From NCBI GenBank assembly GCA_028281285.1, contig JANQKF010000024.1:117016-181015 (forward strand): a stretch of DNA of 64,000 bases. The letters run 5' to 3'. Position numbers and translations under genes: made by a program. Of the stretch, positions 25,751-34,729 are shown piece after piece. The notes beneath the pieces are model-generated. The model ran no database searches and was not told where the DNA came from. It saw nothing but the letters and a program-made list of their open reading frames with translations. This stretch comes from Cyclobacteriaceae bacterium (GTDB lineage Bacteria > Bacteroidota > Bacteroidia > Cytophagales > Cyclobacteriaceae). Numbering within the stretch: the first letter of the stretch is position 1; the number at the start of each line of letters is the position of its first letter.

Positions 25751-26173
25751 ATGGTATCAAGAAGACATACGCTTCGAGGAATTCTTTCAACATTGGCCAT
25801 CTGGCCACTACGTGGATTTCTAAAAACTGACTCCTTAGCTATGCAAGAAACACCAGATCAACTTTTTTTTGAATTGGACAAAGTCTACGATGACCTTAAA
25901 CAATCGCGCAGACCATACAATTCATTTTTGAATGTCCCCAAACTCAACTCCGGTCTATATGTTCTTGAAGCGGGTAAAGAGGATAAACAATCTCCACACG
26001 AGCTTGATGAAGTTTACTATGTTATCAGCGGGAATGGCAAATTCAGATCAGGGAATGATCAAACTAAAGTTTCTACTGGATCCATACTATATGTCAAAGC
26101 CGGTGTAGAGCATCGATTTTTCGATGTTGAAGAAGAATTGAAAATTCTCGTCTTCTTTTCTGAAATGAAATAA
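25751..26173 (+). CDS. Single-domain cupin protein
   Basis: This 140-residue protein has a conserved cupin barrel. The first motif is SPHELDEVYYVISGNGKF (a His and Glu as metal ligands) and the second is GSILYVKAGVEHRFFDVEE (the closing His). The N-terminus has a double Arg followed by a hydrophobic run (RRHTLRGILSTLAIWPL), which could be a weak export signal. The function is unknown; small cupins bind metals and may act as isomerases or dioxygenases. A hairpin follows its stop. Confidence 0.88.
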   Translation: MVSRRHTLRGILSTLAIWPLRGFLKTDSLAMQETPDQLFFELDKVYDDLKQSRRPYNSFLNVPKLNSGLYVLEAGKEDKQSPHELDEVYYVISGNGKFRSGNDQTKVSTGSILYVKAGVEHRFFDVEEELKILVFFSEMK

Positions 26174-26178
26174 AAAAA

Positions 26179-26199
26179 GCAGCACCCTTGGGGTGCTGC
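26179..26199 (-). terminator. Intrinsic terminator of the PorE-like gene
   Basis: A perfect 9-bp stem, GCAGCACCC/GGGTGCTGC with a 3-base loop, is followed on the minus strand by seven T residues (A-run at 26172-26178 on the plus strand). It lies about 20 bases beyond the minus-strand stop at 26222. The plus-strand cupin gene reads into the same stem but has no T-run after it. Confidence 0.88.
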
Positions 26200-26221
26200 C
26201 TATCATCCAATATACACACAC

Positions 26222-28303
26222 TTATTGGATAAAGCTGAGCTCTACACGTCTGTTAAGAGCTCGACCTCTAATCGTTCTGTTACTTTGAGCGGGGATGTCC
26301 TCACCGTAAGTGCCAGTTTTCAACTGAGCAGGATCTACCCCCTTATTCACTAAGTAATTATAAACCTCATTGTATCTTCTTTGTCCCAATGCAATATTGT
26401 ACTCGTTACTTCCGTAGTTATCGGTATGCCCTCCAACGAACACCCGGAGATCAGTTCGTTCACGTAGTAATCGAGCTGCTTCATCCAACCTATCGAAAAA
26501 CTCTTCTTTGATATTGTGCTTATCAAAATCGAAGTACACAATAGGCAATTCAATATCGTTTATATCAACTGTCGTCTTAGTAGCAATATCAATGGGAGGC
26601 AAATCAGCCGCTTCTTCTTTTTTGGTCTCCGGCTCAGGCTCTTCTTCCACCACTTCCTCAACCTCAGGTTCTTCGGCTTCTTCCTCCTCTACTACTTCCT
26701 CTTCAGGCTCCACCACTTCAACTTCAGGTCTTTCAACAGCGATTTCCGATGGGTTTAGATCAAATGCATTCTTTAGTTTGATAATGATCCTTTCATCAGG
26801 CTCTTCGTTTCCATCAGCACAACCAATAAGAAAATCCTTGCCAACATCATTTGCATCTCGGAATAAAACCTTTACATAATGTTTTTGTCTATACAAGCTA
26901 TTTCCAGCTCGAACCACATTCAACATAAAATCCTGCTCAATGGGGAGCTCCATCTTATAGAAACCTGTTTCATCCGTTACAGCGGAGAAGGTCTCCTTCT
27001 GTCCCTCAACAAATACCTCAGCTCCAACAATCGGACTTCGATCATCACAATTGAGAAGTCTTCCGGCAACGACCGTTTTATTGAATAAATAGATCTTATA
27101 GATATCCACATTGCCATAACCACCTGGTCGAAGAGACGCCATATAGGCCATCTTTCCATAAACCGAGAAGAACGTGTCATCATTTACTGAGTTGATTGGC
27201 GCTCCGAGGTTTTTAGGTTCAGTAAATTTTTGAGTGGCAGAATCGTAGGTTGATTCAAAAATATCATAGCCTCCAATCGCATCATGCCCCCTGGATGCGA
27301 AGTAAAATGTGCCATCTTCAGCCAGAAAAGGAGAATCGTCATTGTAAGGGGTATTTAGCTCTTCAATTGCCTCTCCGCGTCCCCATTTGCCTGAAGCATC
27401 TTTGTGAGCTATATAAAGATCAAGAGTTCCATCTTTAGTTCCGGCTGCCGTAGCGTAAATCATGGAATTTCCATTATTGTAGAAATACACGTGAGAATCC
27501 CATTTCCCGGTGTTAATGTTTCCGATGCCTCTCCTATTCCCCCAAGAACCATCGGGCTGGAGGTCTGAAATAAACAAGTCCTCGTTTCTAACAGTAATAA
27601 TGGTGCTGTCGTTGTTCATCAACTGAACAGTAGCATCATGATCTTTACGAGATCCATAGCCTTCCAATATCTGATCATCTTCCCAATCATCAAATGCATC
27701 CATCTGAGTTGTCATCACTTGCTCATAAGCACGACCATCAAATGAGGTCTCTGAGTCGCCTTCTCTTCTGGCTGTGAAGAAAATACCTCTGTGATCAGCA
27801 GTCATAACCGGACTATATTCACCCCCATCTGTATTTACCTTTGGCCCCATGTTTTGAACGATTAAGTCCTTAGGGTTAGGCAAGTACTTTTCGGCTGCCT
27901 TGATATTAGCCTGGGTCTTGCGGTATTGCTTCATATCAGGCTCTTCCATCTGATCACTCGTCACACGTCCAAAGGCATTTTTCGCCTTCTGGATTTGTCT
28001 GGCCTCTAAATAGGCCTCCGCCAAAAACACATAGTATAAAGGGATGTCCTGACCTAGATCTGCTGCCTCCTCCAGGAGCACAATTGCCTCGTCTGCTCTA
28101 TAAAGCTTTGTGAGGCATATTCCTGCATATAACTTTGCTTCAAGGTTCTTCTTCCGCTTCTTAAGAATTGGCTCCAATTCATCATAAGCAGACTGCCATT
28201 CTTGTTCATCCATTTTTTGGAGAACACCATTCAGGTTTTGCGCCATTACTCCTGTAGATAGCACACCAATAAAAAATACCAACAATAAAGATTTCATCTT
28301 CAT
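26222..28303 (-). CDS. PorE-like TPR / beta-propeller / OmpA-domain protein
   Basis: This 693-residue protein has the PorE-type layout known from type IX secretion. A signal peptide (residues 1-22) is followed by TPR-like helices (about 25-125, LEAKLYAGICLTKLYRADEA) and PD40/propeller strands (about 150-400, YSPVMTADHRGIFFTARR and SPFLAEDGTFYFASRGHDA). A carboxypeptidase-regulatory-like fold then spans about 410-480, before a Glu/Val-rich linker of roughly 40 residues and a C-terminal OmpA peptidoglycan-binding domain (VYFDFDKHNIKEE, VGGHTDNYGSNEYN). The linker would let it reach from the outer membrane to the cell wall. Related OmpA-family proteins with this layout exist outside T9SS, so the secretion role is an inference. 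Confidence 0.87.
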   Translation of the reverse strand: MKMKSLLLVFFIGVLSTGVMAQNLNGVLQKMDEQEWQSAYDELEPILKKRKKNLEAKLYAGICLTKLYRADEAIVLLEEAADLGQDIPLYYVFLAEAYLEARQIQKAKNAFGRVTSDQMEEPDMKQYRKTQANIKAAEKYLPNPKDLIVQNMGPKVNTDGGEYSPVMTADHRGIFFTARREGDSETSFDGRAYEQVMTTQMDAFDDWEDDQILEGYGSRKDHDATVQLMNNDSTIITVRNEDLFISDLQPDGSWGNRRGIGNINTGKWDSHVYFYNNGNSMIYATAAGTKDGTLDLYIAHKDASGKWGRGEAIEELNTPYNDDSPFLAEDGTFYFASRGHDAIGGYDIFESTYDSATQKFTEPKNLGAPINSVNDDTFFSVYGKMAYMASLRPGGYGNVDIYKIYLFNKTVVAGRLLNCDDRSPIVGAEVFVEGQKETFSAVTDETGFYKMELPIEQDFMLNVVRAGNSLYRQKHYVKVLFRDANDVGKDFLIGCADGNEEPDERIIIKLKNAFDLNPSEIAVERPEVEVVEPEEEVVEEEEAEEPEVEEVVEEEPEPETKKEEAADLPPIDIATKTTVDINDIELPIVYFDFDKHNIKEEFFDRLDEAARLLRERTDLRVFVGGHTDNYGSNEYNIALGQRRYNEVYNYLVNKGVDPAQLKTGTYGEDIPAQSNRTIRGRALNRRVELSFIQ

Positions 28304-28436
28304 GATTCTAAGTTAATTTACCCAGTTTGAATAATAGAACGACAGGTTAGTCGAAAATGTGATGGTAGACCAGGAACGAGGTTGAGATTATTCCAGTCTC
28401 TGCTAAATTACAAAAATTGGTTAGAAATTGAAAAAT

Positions 28437-29426
28437 CTAAAAATATAGGAAATCAGAACTGGAAAACTCTACCCCATATTTTTCTCCTTCTTTTAGTTTT
28501 TTTGATGAAAAGAACAAAACCTCCTTACCCGATTTTGCAATGCCTTTATTCAAAAAATCCTTGCCTAGAAAGCGAGATTCAATGATTTCTAATTCGATAT
28601 CGCTGGAATCGGTAACACCGATATGTTCCGCTTTTATTACCAACGTTTCGAATTTTTTGGAACTTTGAAACCATCCAAGTTCAGCTAACTCAATACTGGA
28701 AAATTCATTAACAAACCCTAGAAAACGGGCAATTTCAAGAGAAAGTGGAGATTTGTAGATCTCTTCGGGTGTGTCAATTTGAATCAACTTTCCGTCATTC
28801 ATAAACGCAATTCTATCCGATATGAGCATGGCATCCTTAGTATCATGCGTGACAAACACTACACCAATCTTAAGTTGTCGGCTTATTTCCAGAATTTCGA
28901 GAAGAAGCGTTTGTTTACTGATCGGATCAATATTACTGAATGGTTCGTCCATCAACAGCACTTCTGGTTCTTCGGCTAATGCTCTGGCAAGAGAAAGGCG
29001 TTGTTGCTGACCTCCGGAAAGTAGTTTTGGGGTCTTTTTCTCAAGTCCATCGAGTTTACAGAGTTCCACCAATTGACCAATTTTCGACCTCTTCTCTTCC
29101 TCAACCATGCCCAGCAACGGATATCCAATATTCTCTTCAACAGTCATATTGGGCATTAGCGCGTAATCTTGAAAAACCATCTTGATTGAACTATGTCCGG
29201 CAATCAACTGATCATTGGGGTTTTGAAAGTCCTCTCCGTTATAAGTAAGTCTGCCTGTATCCGGTCGCATCAGCCCGGCCAGCATTCTTAAAAGCGTGGT
29301 TTTGCCTGACCCACTTTTCCCAATTATTGAAATGATTTCTCCAGGCTCAACGTAAAAGCTCACATGATTGACTGCTCCAAGACTTTCACCCGGATAGGTC
29401 TTAGATACTTCGGATACTTCTAGCAT
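28437..29426 (-). CDS. ABC transporter ATP-binding protein, PotA-like, orphan
   Basis: This 329-residue ATPase has all motifs intact: Walker A GKSGSGKTT, Q-loop in VFQDYALMPNMTVEEN, signature LLSGGQQQR, Walker B EVLLMDEPFSNID and H-loop VFVTHDTKDA. About 90 C-terminal residues after the nucleotide-binding fold resemble the small beta accessory domain of PotA/CysA/ModC-type importers. No permease or binding protein adjoins it, so it either serves a permease encoded elsewhere or has taken another role. It is separated from the PQQ-type dehydrogenase by about 90 bases. Confidence 0.92.
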   Translation of the reverse strand: MLEVSEVSKTYPGESLGAVNHVSFYVEPGEIISIIGKSGSGKTTLLRMLAGLMRPDTGRLTYNGEDFQNPNDQLIAGHSSIKMVFQDYALMPNMTVEENIGYPLLGMVEEEKRSKIGQLVELCKLDGLEKKTPKLLSGGQQQRLSLARALAEEPEVLLMDEPFSNIDPISKQTLLLEILEISRQLKIGVVFVTHDTKDAMLISDRIAFMNDGKLIQIDTPEEIYKSPLSLEIARFLGFVNEFSSIELAELGWFQSSKKFETLVIKAEHIGVTDSSDIELEIIESRFLGKDFLNKGIAKSGKEVLFFSSKKLKEGEKYGVEFSSSDFLYF

Positions 29427-29515
29427 GGAATCAAACTACACCGTTGACATCTGATTCTCTAACAAATTAAATACTATGATGTTTGAACAGGGTGCTGAAG
29501 AGACGATGAATCAAT

Positions 29516-30676
29516 TTAACCTCCATAGGAAATTCTGTAGATAACTCCCGCCACGTCATCCGATACCAGAATCGAACCATCAGGCATTTCCAAAACATCC
29601 ACTGGTTTGCCCCATCCCTTGTTGGTCTCCTTATCAAGCCATCCGCTTGCAAAAATTTCACTCTTGACCACCTTATCACCATCAATCTCTACGAATCTTA
29701 ACTGATAACCAATATGTCCCGCATCAGAGCTTCTGTTCCAAGAACCATGCTGCGCAACTATGATGTTATTCTTATACTTGGCGGGAAACATATCACCTGT
29801 GTAAAACCGAAGCCCCAATGGTGCTGAGTGTGGCTCAAATTTATAGGACGGTTCGACAAACTTATCCCGTGGGAATTTGCTCCCAAAATCGGGGTCGGCT
29901 ATATCTCCCTGATGCCAAAAAGGAAAGCCAAAATGCATTCCCGCCCTAGGCGCATAATTCAGCTCGCAAGCAGGAATGTCATCCCCCATCATATCTCTTC
30001 CATTATCTGTAAACCACATATCTCCCGTTTCAGGATGCCAAGCAAAACCTACAGAGTTTCTAACACCTTTTGCATAAATTTCCATATTGGACCCATCCGG
30101 ATCCATCCTTGTTATGGTAGCGTATACTTCGTTTTCACTCTCTTTGTCGCAAACATTGCAAGGAGCACCAACCGGAACGTATAGCTTTCCATCAGGTCCA
30201 AACGCAATGAATTTCCAACCGTGATGACGATCTGATGGATAACCATCGTAAATCACTTCAGATTTTGGATTGTCAAGGTTGTTCATAATGTCCTTAAATC
30301 GGTGAACCCTATTCACCTCAGCCACATACAAATCCCCATCCTTGTAGGCAACACCATTGGGAAGGGTCCATCCTGAGACAATGGTCTTCATTTCGTCCGC
30401 CTTCATGTCCCCATCCGTATCAATCAACGCATATACATTTTTCCTTCTTCTGTTCGTCACAAAGACTGTTTTACCATCCGGTGTTCTGGCGAGAGATCTG
30501 GCATCAGTCACATTGTCCGCATAAATGGAAATCTTGAACCCGTCAGGTAATTTGATTTTTGACAAATCAATACTGGAATTCTGAGGAGCAGGATCGGTTT
30601 CTCCTTCCTTTTCCAGGCATGCCGTCAAAACAATCACTGCCATGGAAAGGAAAAGCAAAGTCAACTTAGTTTTCAT
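29516..30676 (-). CDS. PQQ-dependent sugar dehydrogenase-like lipoprotein
   Basis: This 386-residue protein starts at the ATG complementary to 30674-30676 and begins with a lipoprotein signal (LSMAVIVLTAC). Eight additional upstream codons (from 30700) add nothing. The body is a six-bladed propeller of the soluble glucose/sorbosone dehydrogenase type (LPDGFKISIYADNVTDARSL, RHHGWKFIAFGPDGKLYVPV, GVRNSVGFAWHPETGDMWFT, ELNYAPRAGMHFGFP). A CNVC pair in the middle may be a disulfide. Such enzymes oxidise aldoses using PQQ at the periplasmic side, but substrate and cofactor are not proven for this group. Confidence 0.88.
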   Translation of the reverse strand: MKTKLTLLFLSMAVIVLTACLEKEGETDPAPQNSSIDLSKIKLPDGFKISIYADNVTDARSLARTPDGKTVFVTNRRRKNVYALIDTDGDMKADEMKTIVSGWTLPNGVAYKDGDLYVAEVNRVHRFKDIMNNLDNPKSEVIYDGYPSDRHHGWKFIAFGPDGKLYVPVGAPCNVCDKESENEVYATITRMDPDGSNMEIYAKGVRNSVGFAWHPETGDMWFTDNGRDMMGDDIPACELNYAPRAGMHFGFPFWHQGDIADPDFGSKFPRDKFVEPSYKFEPHSAPLGLRFYTGDMFPAKYKNNIIVAQHGSWNRSSDAGHIGYQLRFVEIDGDKVVKSEIFASGWLDKETNKGWGKPVDVLEMPDGSILVSDDVAGVIYRISYGG

Positions 30677-30773
30677 AGTGTTAGATAAGTTCGGTTTCAA
30701 GTTATCATTTTAACCAATTTGAGCTGAAAAAGATTTTACAAATGGCAATTCGTGTCATTTTTGGAACACATCG

Positions 30774-30803
30774 TTTGAATTCATATTGAGCTCCCTATTT
30801 TTG
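30774..30803 (+). promoter_or_regulatory. Bacteroidota-type promoter of the ABC-F gene
   Basis: TTTG (30774-30777) and TATTTTTG (30796-30803) are spaced by 18 bases and match the -33 TTTG and -7 TAnnTTTG elements of the phylum. The ATG at 30808 begins only four bases after the -7 element, so the transcript would be nearly or fully leaderless. Confidence 0.6.
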
Positions 30804-30807
30804 CGCC

Positions 30808-32715
30808 ATGATTTCGGTGAATAATCTTTCCTATCTGATTGGAGGTAGAGCACTTTACAAGAATGCTTCACTCCACATCAAGCCCAAAGACAAAATCGGG
30901 TTGATCGGATTGAACGGTACCGGCAAATCGACACTGCTTCGACTTATTAATGGAGAATTTCAACCAACTGAAGGTGACATCAGCAAAAGTAAGGACTGCT
31001 CTATCGGGTTTTTGAATCAAGATTTGCTGTCCTACATCACTGAAGATTCAATCTTATCAGTGGCGATGCAAGCCTTTGAAAAAGCCGTAATTCTTCAAAA
31101 AACCATTGACGAGCTACTCCATAAAATGGAGGTAGCATACGAGGATAGATTGGTCGAGAAGCTGACCAAGGCTCAAGAAGAATTTGAAGCGCTTGAGGGT
31201 TATTCGCTCCAATCCCGGGCTGAAGAACTATTGGAAGGAATAGGGTTTAAAACATCTGACCTACAGCGGCCACTAAAGGAGTTTTCAGGAGGCTGGCGAA
31301 TGCGAGTGATGCTTGCAAAGCTATTGCTGGAACAGCCTTCCCTTCTCATGCTTGATGAGCCTACCAACCATCTCGATCTCCCTTCGATTCAATGGATCGA
31401 AAACTACCTGAAAACCTATGAAGGTGCGGTCATCATCGTATCTCACGATAGAAACTTCCTCGACAATGTAATTACAAGTACAGTGGAAGTGTCCCAGCAG
31501 AAACTGAATCAGTATAGTGGCAACTATACTTTTTATCTTAAGGAAAAGGAACTTAGATCAGAGATTCAAAAAAATGCTTACCTAAATCAACAACAGCACA
31601 TAAAGCAAACCGAACGATTCGTTGAACGATTCAGAGCAAAAGCTACAAAAGCAAGGCAGGTACAATCCAGGGTGAAGTCGTTGGAACGCATGGAACGAAT
31701 CGAAGATGTGGTTGACGATAATCCTACCATGAACTTCAAGTTCAGATTCAGTCAAAAATCAGGCAGGTTTATAGTTGAGTTGAATGACATCTCGAAATCA
31801 TATGGTGACCTTCAGATACTTAAGAACACGACTGCAAACATTGAAAGAGGAGACAAAATTGCGCTGATCGGAGCCAATGGCAAGGGCAAGTCGACTCTAC
31901 TCCGGATAATCGCTGGAACAGAACCAATCAATGGTGAAAGAAAGGATGGATATAATGTAATTACCTCCTTCTATGCCCAACATCAATTGGAAGCACTTAA
32001 TGTTAACAACGAAATCCTACAAGAGCTTCAACAAGCAGGCAGTGACAAAACGGAGATGGAGCTTCGCAGTGTGTTGGGGTGCTTTTTGTTTACAGATGAC
32101 AATGTTTTCAAGAAAATCAAAGTGCTCTCAGGTGGTGAAAAATCGCGTGTAGCTCTGGCAAAGACCCTGATCTCTGAGGCAAACTTCCTGATGATGGATG
32201 AGCCCACAAACCATCTTGATTTCCTTTCAGTCAATATTCTCATCCAGGCGCTCCGACAATATGAAGGTACATTCGTCATCGTTTCTCACGACCGTCATTT
32301 TATTTCGCAAATCGCTAACAAAATTTGGTATATCGAAGACCATGAGATAAAAGAGTACCCAGGTACTTATGAAGAATATGCCTATTGGCAAAAGAGACGT
32401 GAGAGCCAAGTTAAGCCAAAGATTGAGGCCAAAGTAGAGGTTAAATCGAAAGGTGAGAAAACCAGGAGCAAGTCCATTCAGAATGAAAATGAGCTCAAAA
32501 GACTTCAGAAGGAACTTTCAAAGGTTGAGTCCAGGATTGAACAACTAGAAAGTGAGAAATCGAAATTGGAAGATCAAATGGCTCGACCTGAAGTTTATTC
32601 AGATCACACTCAATTGCAGGAAAATACGAGTCTACTTAATAAGGTTGAAGCGGAGTTGATCGAATCTCAAGATGTCTGGGAAGACCTTGCCGAAAAAATT
32701 GATTCCCTATCCTGA
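30808..32715 (+). CDS. ABC-F family ATPase
   Basis: This 635-residue protein has two nucleotide-binding domains on one chain and no membrane segments. The first domain has Walker A GLNGTGKST and signature FSGGWRMRV; the second has Walker A GANGKGKST and signature LSGGEKSRV. Both carry the MLDEPTNHLD / MMDEPTNHLD Walker B of ABC-F. The linker with the charged helix pair (ERFRAKATKARQVQSRVKSL) is present, and a C-terminal coiled coil (LKRLQKELSKVESRIEQLES) follows, as in Uup. ABC-F proteins act on the ribosome, relieving stalls or protecting it from antibiotics; Uup-type housekeeping is the most likely role. Confidence 0.95.
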   Translation: MISVNNLSYLIGGRALYKNASLHIKPKDKIGLIGLNGTGKSTLLRLINGEFQPTEGDISKSKDCSIGFLNQDLLSYITEDSILSVAMQAFEKAVILQKTIDELLHKMEVAYEDRLVEKLTKAQEEFEALEGYSLQSRAEELLEGIGFKTSDLQRPLKEFSGGWRMRVMLAKLLLEQPSLLMLDEPTNHLDLPSIQWIENYLKTYEGAVIIVSHDRNFLDNVITSTVEVSQQKLNQYSGNYTFYLKEKELRSEIQKNAYLNQQQHIKQTERFVERFRAKATKARQVQSRVKSLERMERIEDVVDDNPTMNFKFRFSQKSGRFIVELNDISKSYGDLQILKNTTANIERGDKIALIGANGKGKSTLLRIIAGTEPINGERKDGYNVITSFYAQHQLEALNVNNEILQELQQAGSDKTEMELRSVLGCFLFTDDNVFKKIKVLSGGEKSRVALAKTLISEANFLMMDEPTNHLDFLSVNILIQALRQYEGTFVIVSHDRHFISQIANKIWYIEDHEIKEYPGTYEEYAYWQKRRESQVKPKIEAKVEVKSKGEKTRSKSIQNENELKRLQKELSKVESRIEQLESEKSKLEDQMARPEVYSDHTQLQENTSLLNKVEAELIESQDVWEDLAEKIDSLS

Positions 32716-32727
32716 TCCGGAACCAGG

Positions 32728-34071
32728 TCACTTCTTAATGAAATAATTCACGGAGAGTCCAAACCCATAGAATGCCGGACTAGTGTTGTTCCTGGCATCA
32801 TTGGCTGATTGCGTCAGGTATTTTCTATAGAACATCTCGGCCCCTATTCCGAACTTATCATTCAGTCGATACCCAAACTCCAGACCAGTCAATCCATTGA
32901 TATTAAATCGATTGAATTCATCCGATTCTGAAAGATCAACCTTACGGGTTTCAAGAAAATTCAAGTCTCCTGATATTTTGTAGGAGGCAATAAAATCCAA
33001 CCCAACTCCTAAATTGAGCGCAGTAGAAAACCTACCGGCATTTATAAATCGATAAGAAAAAATCGTGGGAATTGAGATAGTCGATAATGTACTGCGAAGG
33101 TTATATGGGCCTACTATAAATACGCTTTCCGCATTAAAACCGGCAGGCACATAAATGGGAAGTTGTTCATTATTTTCCACGGAGTAAGCGTTCGCCATGT
33201 TACTAAACCTGTATTGTGAAAAGCTAATTCCGGTTCTATAATCCCATCGTTTGCTCAACCGGAAAGTAGCGGCACCTCCTATAGAAAAAGAACCTTCCTG
33301 TACATTTTCGGTATTACTTGCTTGATCGACCAGGTTATCAAATCCTTCATTTTGAATTACGGCAAAGGCGTCTTCCTGACTAAAAGCACCACCAGCATCT
33401 GGGTTGAAGCTTCCAGCGGCTATCGTTCCACCAAGGCCGAGCTCCCTGTTCTTCTCCGGAAGTTCAGCACCATAGCGATCCTCAAAATTGAAGTCGGGTG
33501 ATGGTACCAAATACTTATTTCTCCATTGTAGTTTTCCAGCTACAGATTGCCAATCCTTCAACCCAACCTGGCTAATCTCTTTGAAATCACGATCTAATTG
33601 ACTTTCACTAATCAATGAAGTTTCTGTGTCTTGGCTACTCACATCAACTTTTTCCGTTTGTACAGTATTCAACGCCAACGTCTGCTCACGATTGACCAGG
33701 GGATCGCTCTTTACAAGGTCCTGTATAGGTTCCTGCTTTTTAACTGGAGGATTTATATCATTTTCACTATTAGGCTCTTCCTCTGTTGGCTCTTGTTCAG
33801 GCTGATCACTTTGTTTTTCTGAAAGTTGCTCAGTTTTTTGTGGTTGTGCCGGTTGATCTTTGGCACCAAAAATTTCATCTCTGAGAACATACCCGATTCC
33901 CAGAACCAAAATCAGTGCAGCAGCCATTCCATATTGCTTCCAATTAATCCACAGAGCTATACGCTTCTTTGAGGTCAGCTCCTTCTCTACTCCTTGCCAA
34001 ACTTTGTCGGAAGGAGTAAATTCTGCATCTTCAAATATGTTCTTTATGTCCTTTTCAAATTCACCCATCAT
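32728..34071 (-). CDS. Anti-sigma-like protein with C-terminal outer-membrane barrel
   Basis: This 447-residue protein overlaps the sigma gene by ATGA. Residues 1-45 are cytoplasmic and contain the SDKVWQGVEKEL motif seen in Bacteroidota membrane anti-sigma proteins. A single membrane helix lies near 47-64 (YGMAAALILVLGIGYVL). A 90-residue linker rich in Gln, Glu and Pro follows, and the C-terminal 200 residues are an outer-membrane beta-barrel pattern (alternating strands such as WDYRTGISFSQYRFS and FYGFGLSVNYFIKK, ending in aromatic and Lys). No signal peptidase site is evident. One polypeptide is therefore predicted to touch cytoplasm, inner membrane and possibly outer membrane. This is inferred from sequence pattern only. 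Confidence 0.83.
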   Translation of the reverse strand: MMGEFEKDIKNIFEDAEFTPSDKVWQGVEKELTSKKRIALWINWKQYGMAAALILVLGIGYVLRDEIFGAKDQPAQPQKTEQLSEKQSDQPEQEPTEEEPNSENDINPPVKKQEPIQDLVKSDPLVNREQTLALNTVQTEKVDVSSQDTETSLISESQLDRDFKEISQVGLKDWQSVAGKLQWRNKYLVPSPDFNFEDRYGAELPEKNRELGLGGTIAAGSFNPDAGGAFSQEDAFAVIQNEGFDNLVDQASNTENVQEGSFSIGGAATFRLSKRWDYRTGISFSQYRFSNMANAYSVENNEQLPIYVPAGFNAESVFIVGPYNLRSTLSTISIPTIFSYRFINAGRFSTALNLGVGLDFIASYKISGDLNFLETRKVDLSESDEFNRFNINGLTGLEFGYRLNDKFGIGAEMFYRKYLTQSANDARNNTSPAFYGFGLSVNYFIKK

Positions 34072-34622
34072 CCACTCACATTTGTATTGAACACCTGATT
34101 TGCCTCCTCGATCATTGCCATCATCAATGCCCTTGCCCTCGCATACTGTGATTTCGAGGTACCCTCGCTAATCTCAAGTTGCTCTGCAATCTCTTTATGA
34201 CCGTACCCTTCAATCGCGAATAGGTTAAAGACTGTTCTACAACCCGTGGGCAGTTTCTGAATCATGGCTAAGAGTTCGGTAAAATGAAAATTAGAAAGTG
34301 TTAGATCATGCTCTACATAGAGCGTAGTCTTTTCTATATCAAGCATTGGTTCCTGATACAACTTCTTCCTATTATGATTAATCGCTGTGTTGATCACAAT
34401 CCGTTTCATCCATGTCAGAAATTGGGCTTCACCTCTGAATGACTTGAGATTCTTGAAGATTTTAATAAACGAATCTTGTAAGATGTCTTCCCCATCTTCC
34501 CTTGACTTTGCATAGCGTAGGGCCATAGGCATTAATCTCGAGGCATAGCGGTCATAAAGCTCACGCTGGGCCTTTAAATCGTCCTTAGCACACCTCGCTA
34601 TTAAATCCTGATCCTCAATCAT
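34068..34622 (-). CDS. ECF sigma factor (sigma-70 family)
   Basis: This 184-residue protein has sigma region 2 (DRYASRLMPMALRYAKSRED, GEDILQDSFIKIFKNLKSF) and region 4 (ELLAMIQKLPTGCRTVFNLF, then the helix-turn-helix YGHKEIAEQLEISEGTSKSQ). Its stop overlaps the start of the barrel-bearing partner by four bases, so the two proteins are made together. It probably directs RNA polymerase to a regulon when the partner releases it. No target promoter could be recognised within the window. Confidence 0.95.
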   Translation of the reverse strand: MIEDQDLIARCAKDDLKAQRELYDRYASRLMPMALRYAKSREDGEDILQDSFIKIFKNLKSFRGEAQFLTWMKRIVINTAINHNRKKLYQEPMLDIEKTTLYVEHDLTLSNFHFTELLAMIQKLPTGCRTVFNLFAIEGYGHKEIAEQLEISEGTSKSQYARARALMMAMIEEANQVFNTNVSG

Positions 34623-34729
34623 TCAGCAAAAAAGAAGTTGAGCCACACTTCTGATTTATTTGACACATGATGAAAAAAATAGGTTGTATTGACATCAAAT
34701 ATTAATTTGAGTTCGTTAGTCTACCATTA

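Noticed and set aside
26508..26879. Ser-rich open frame opposite the acidic linker of the PorE-like gene
   Set aside because: It is the antisense reading of the Glu/Val-rich linker, and such low-complexity shadows are expected there.
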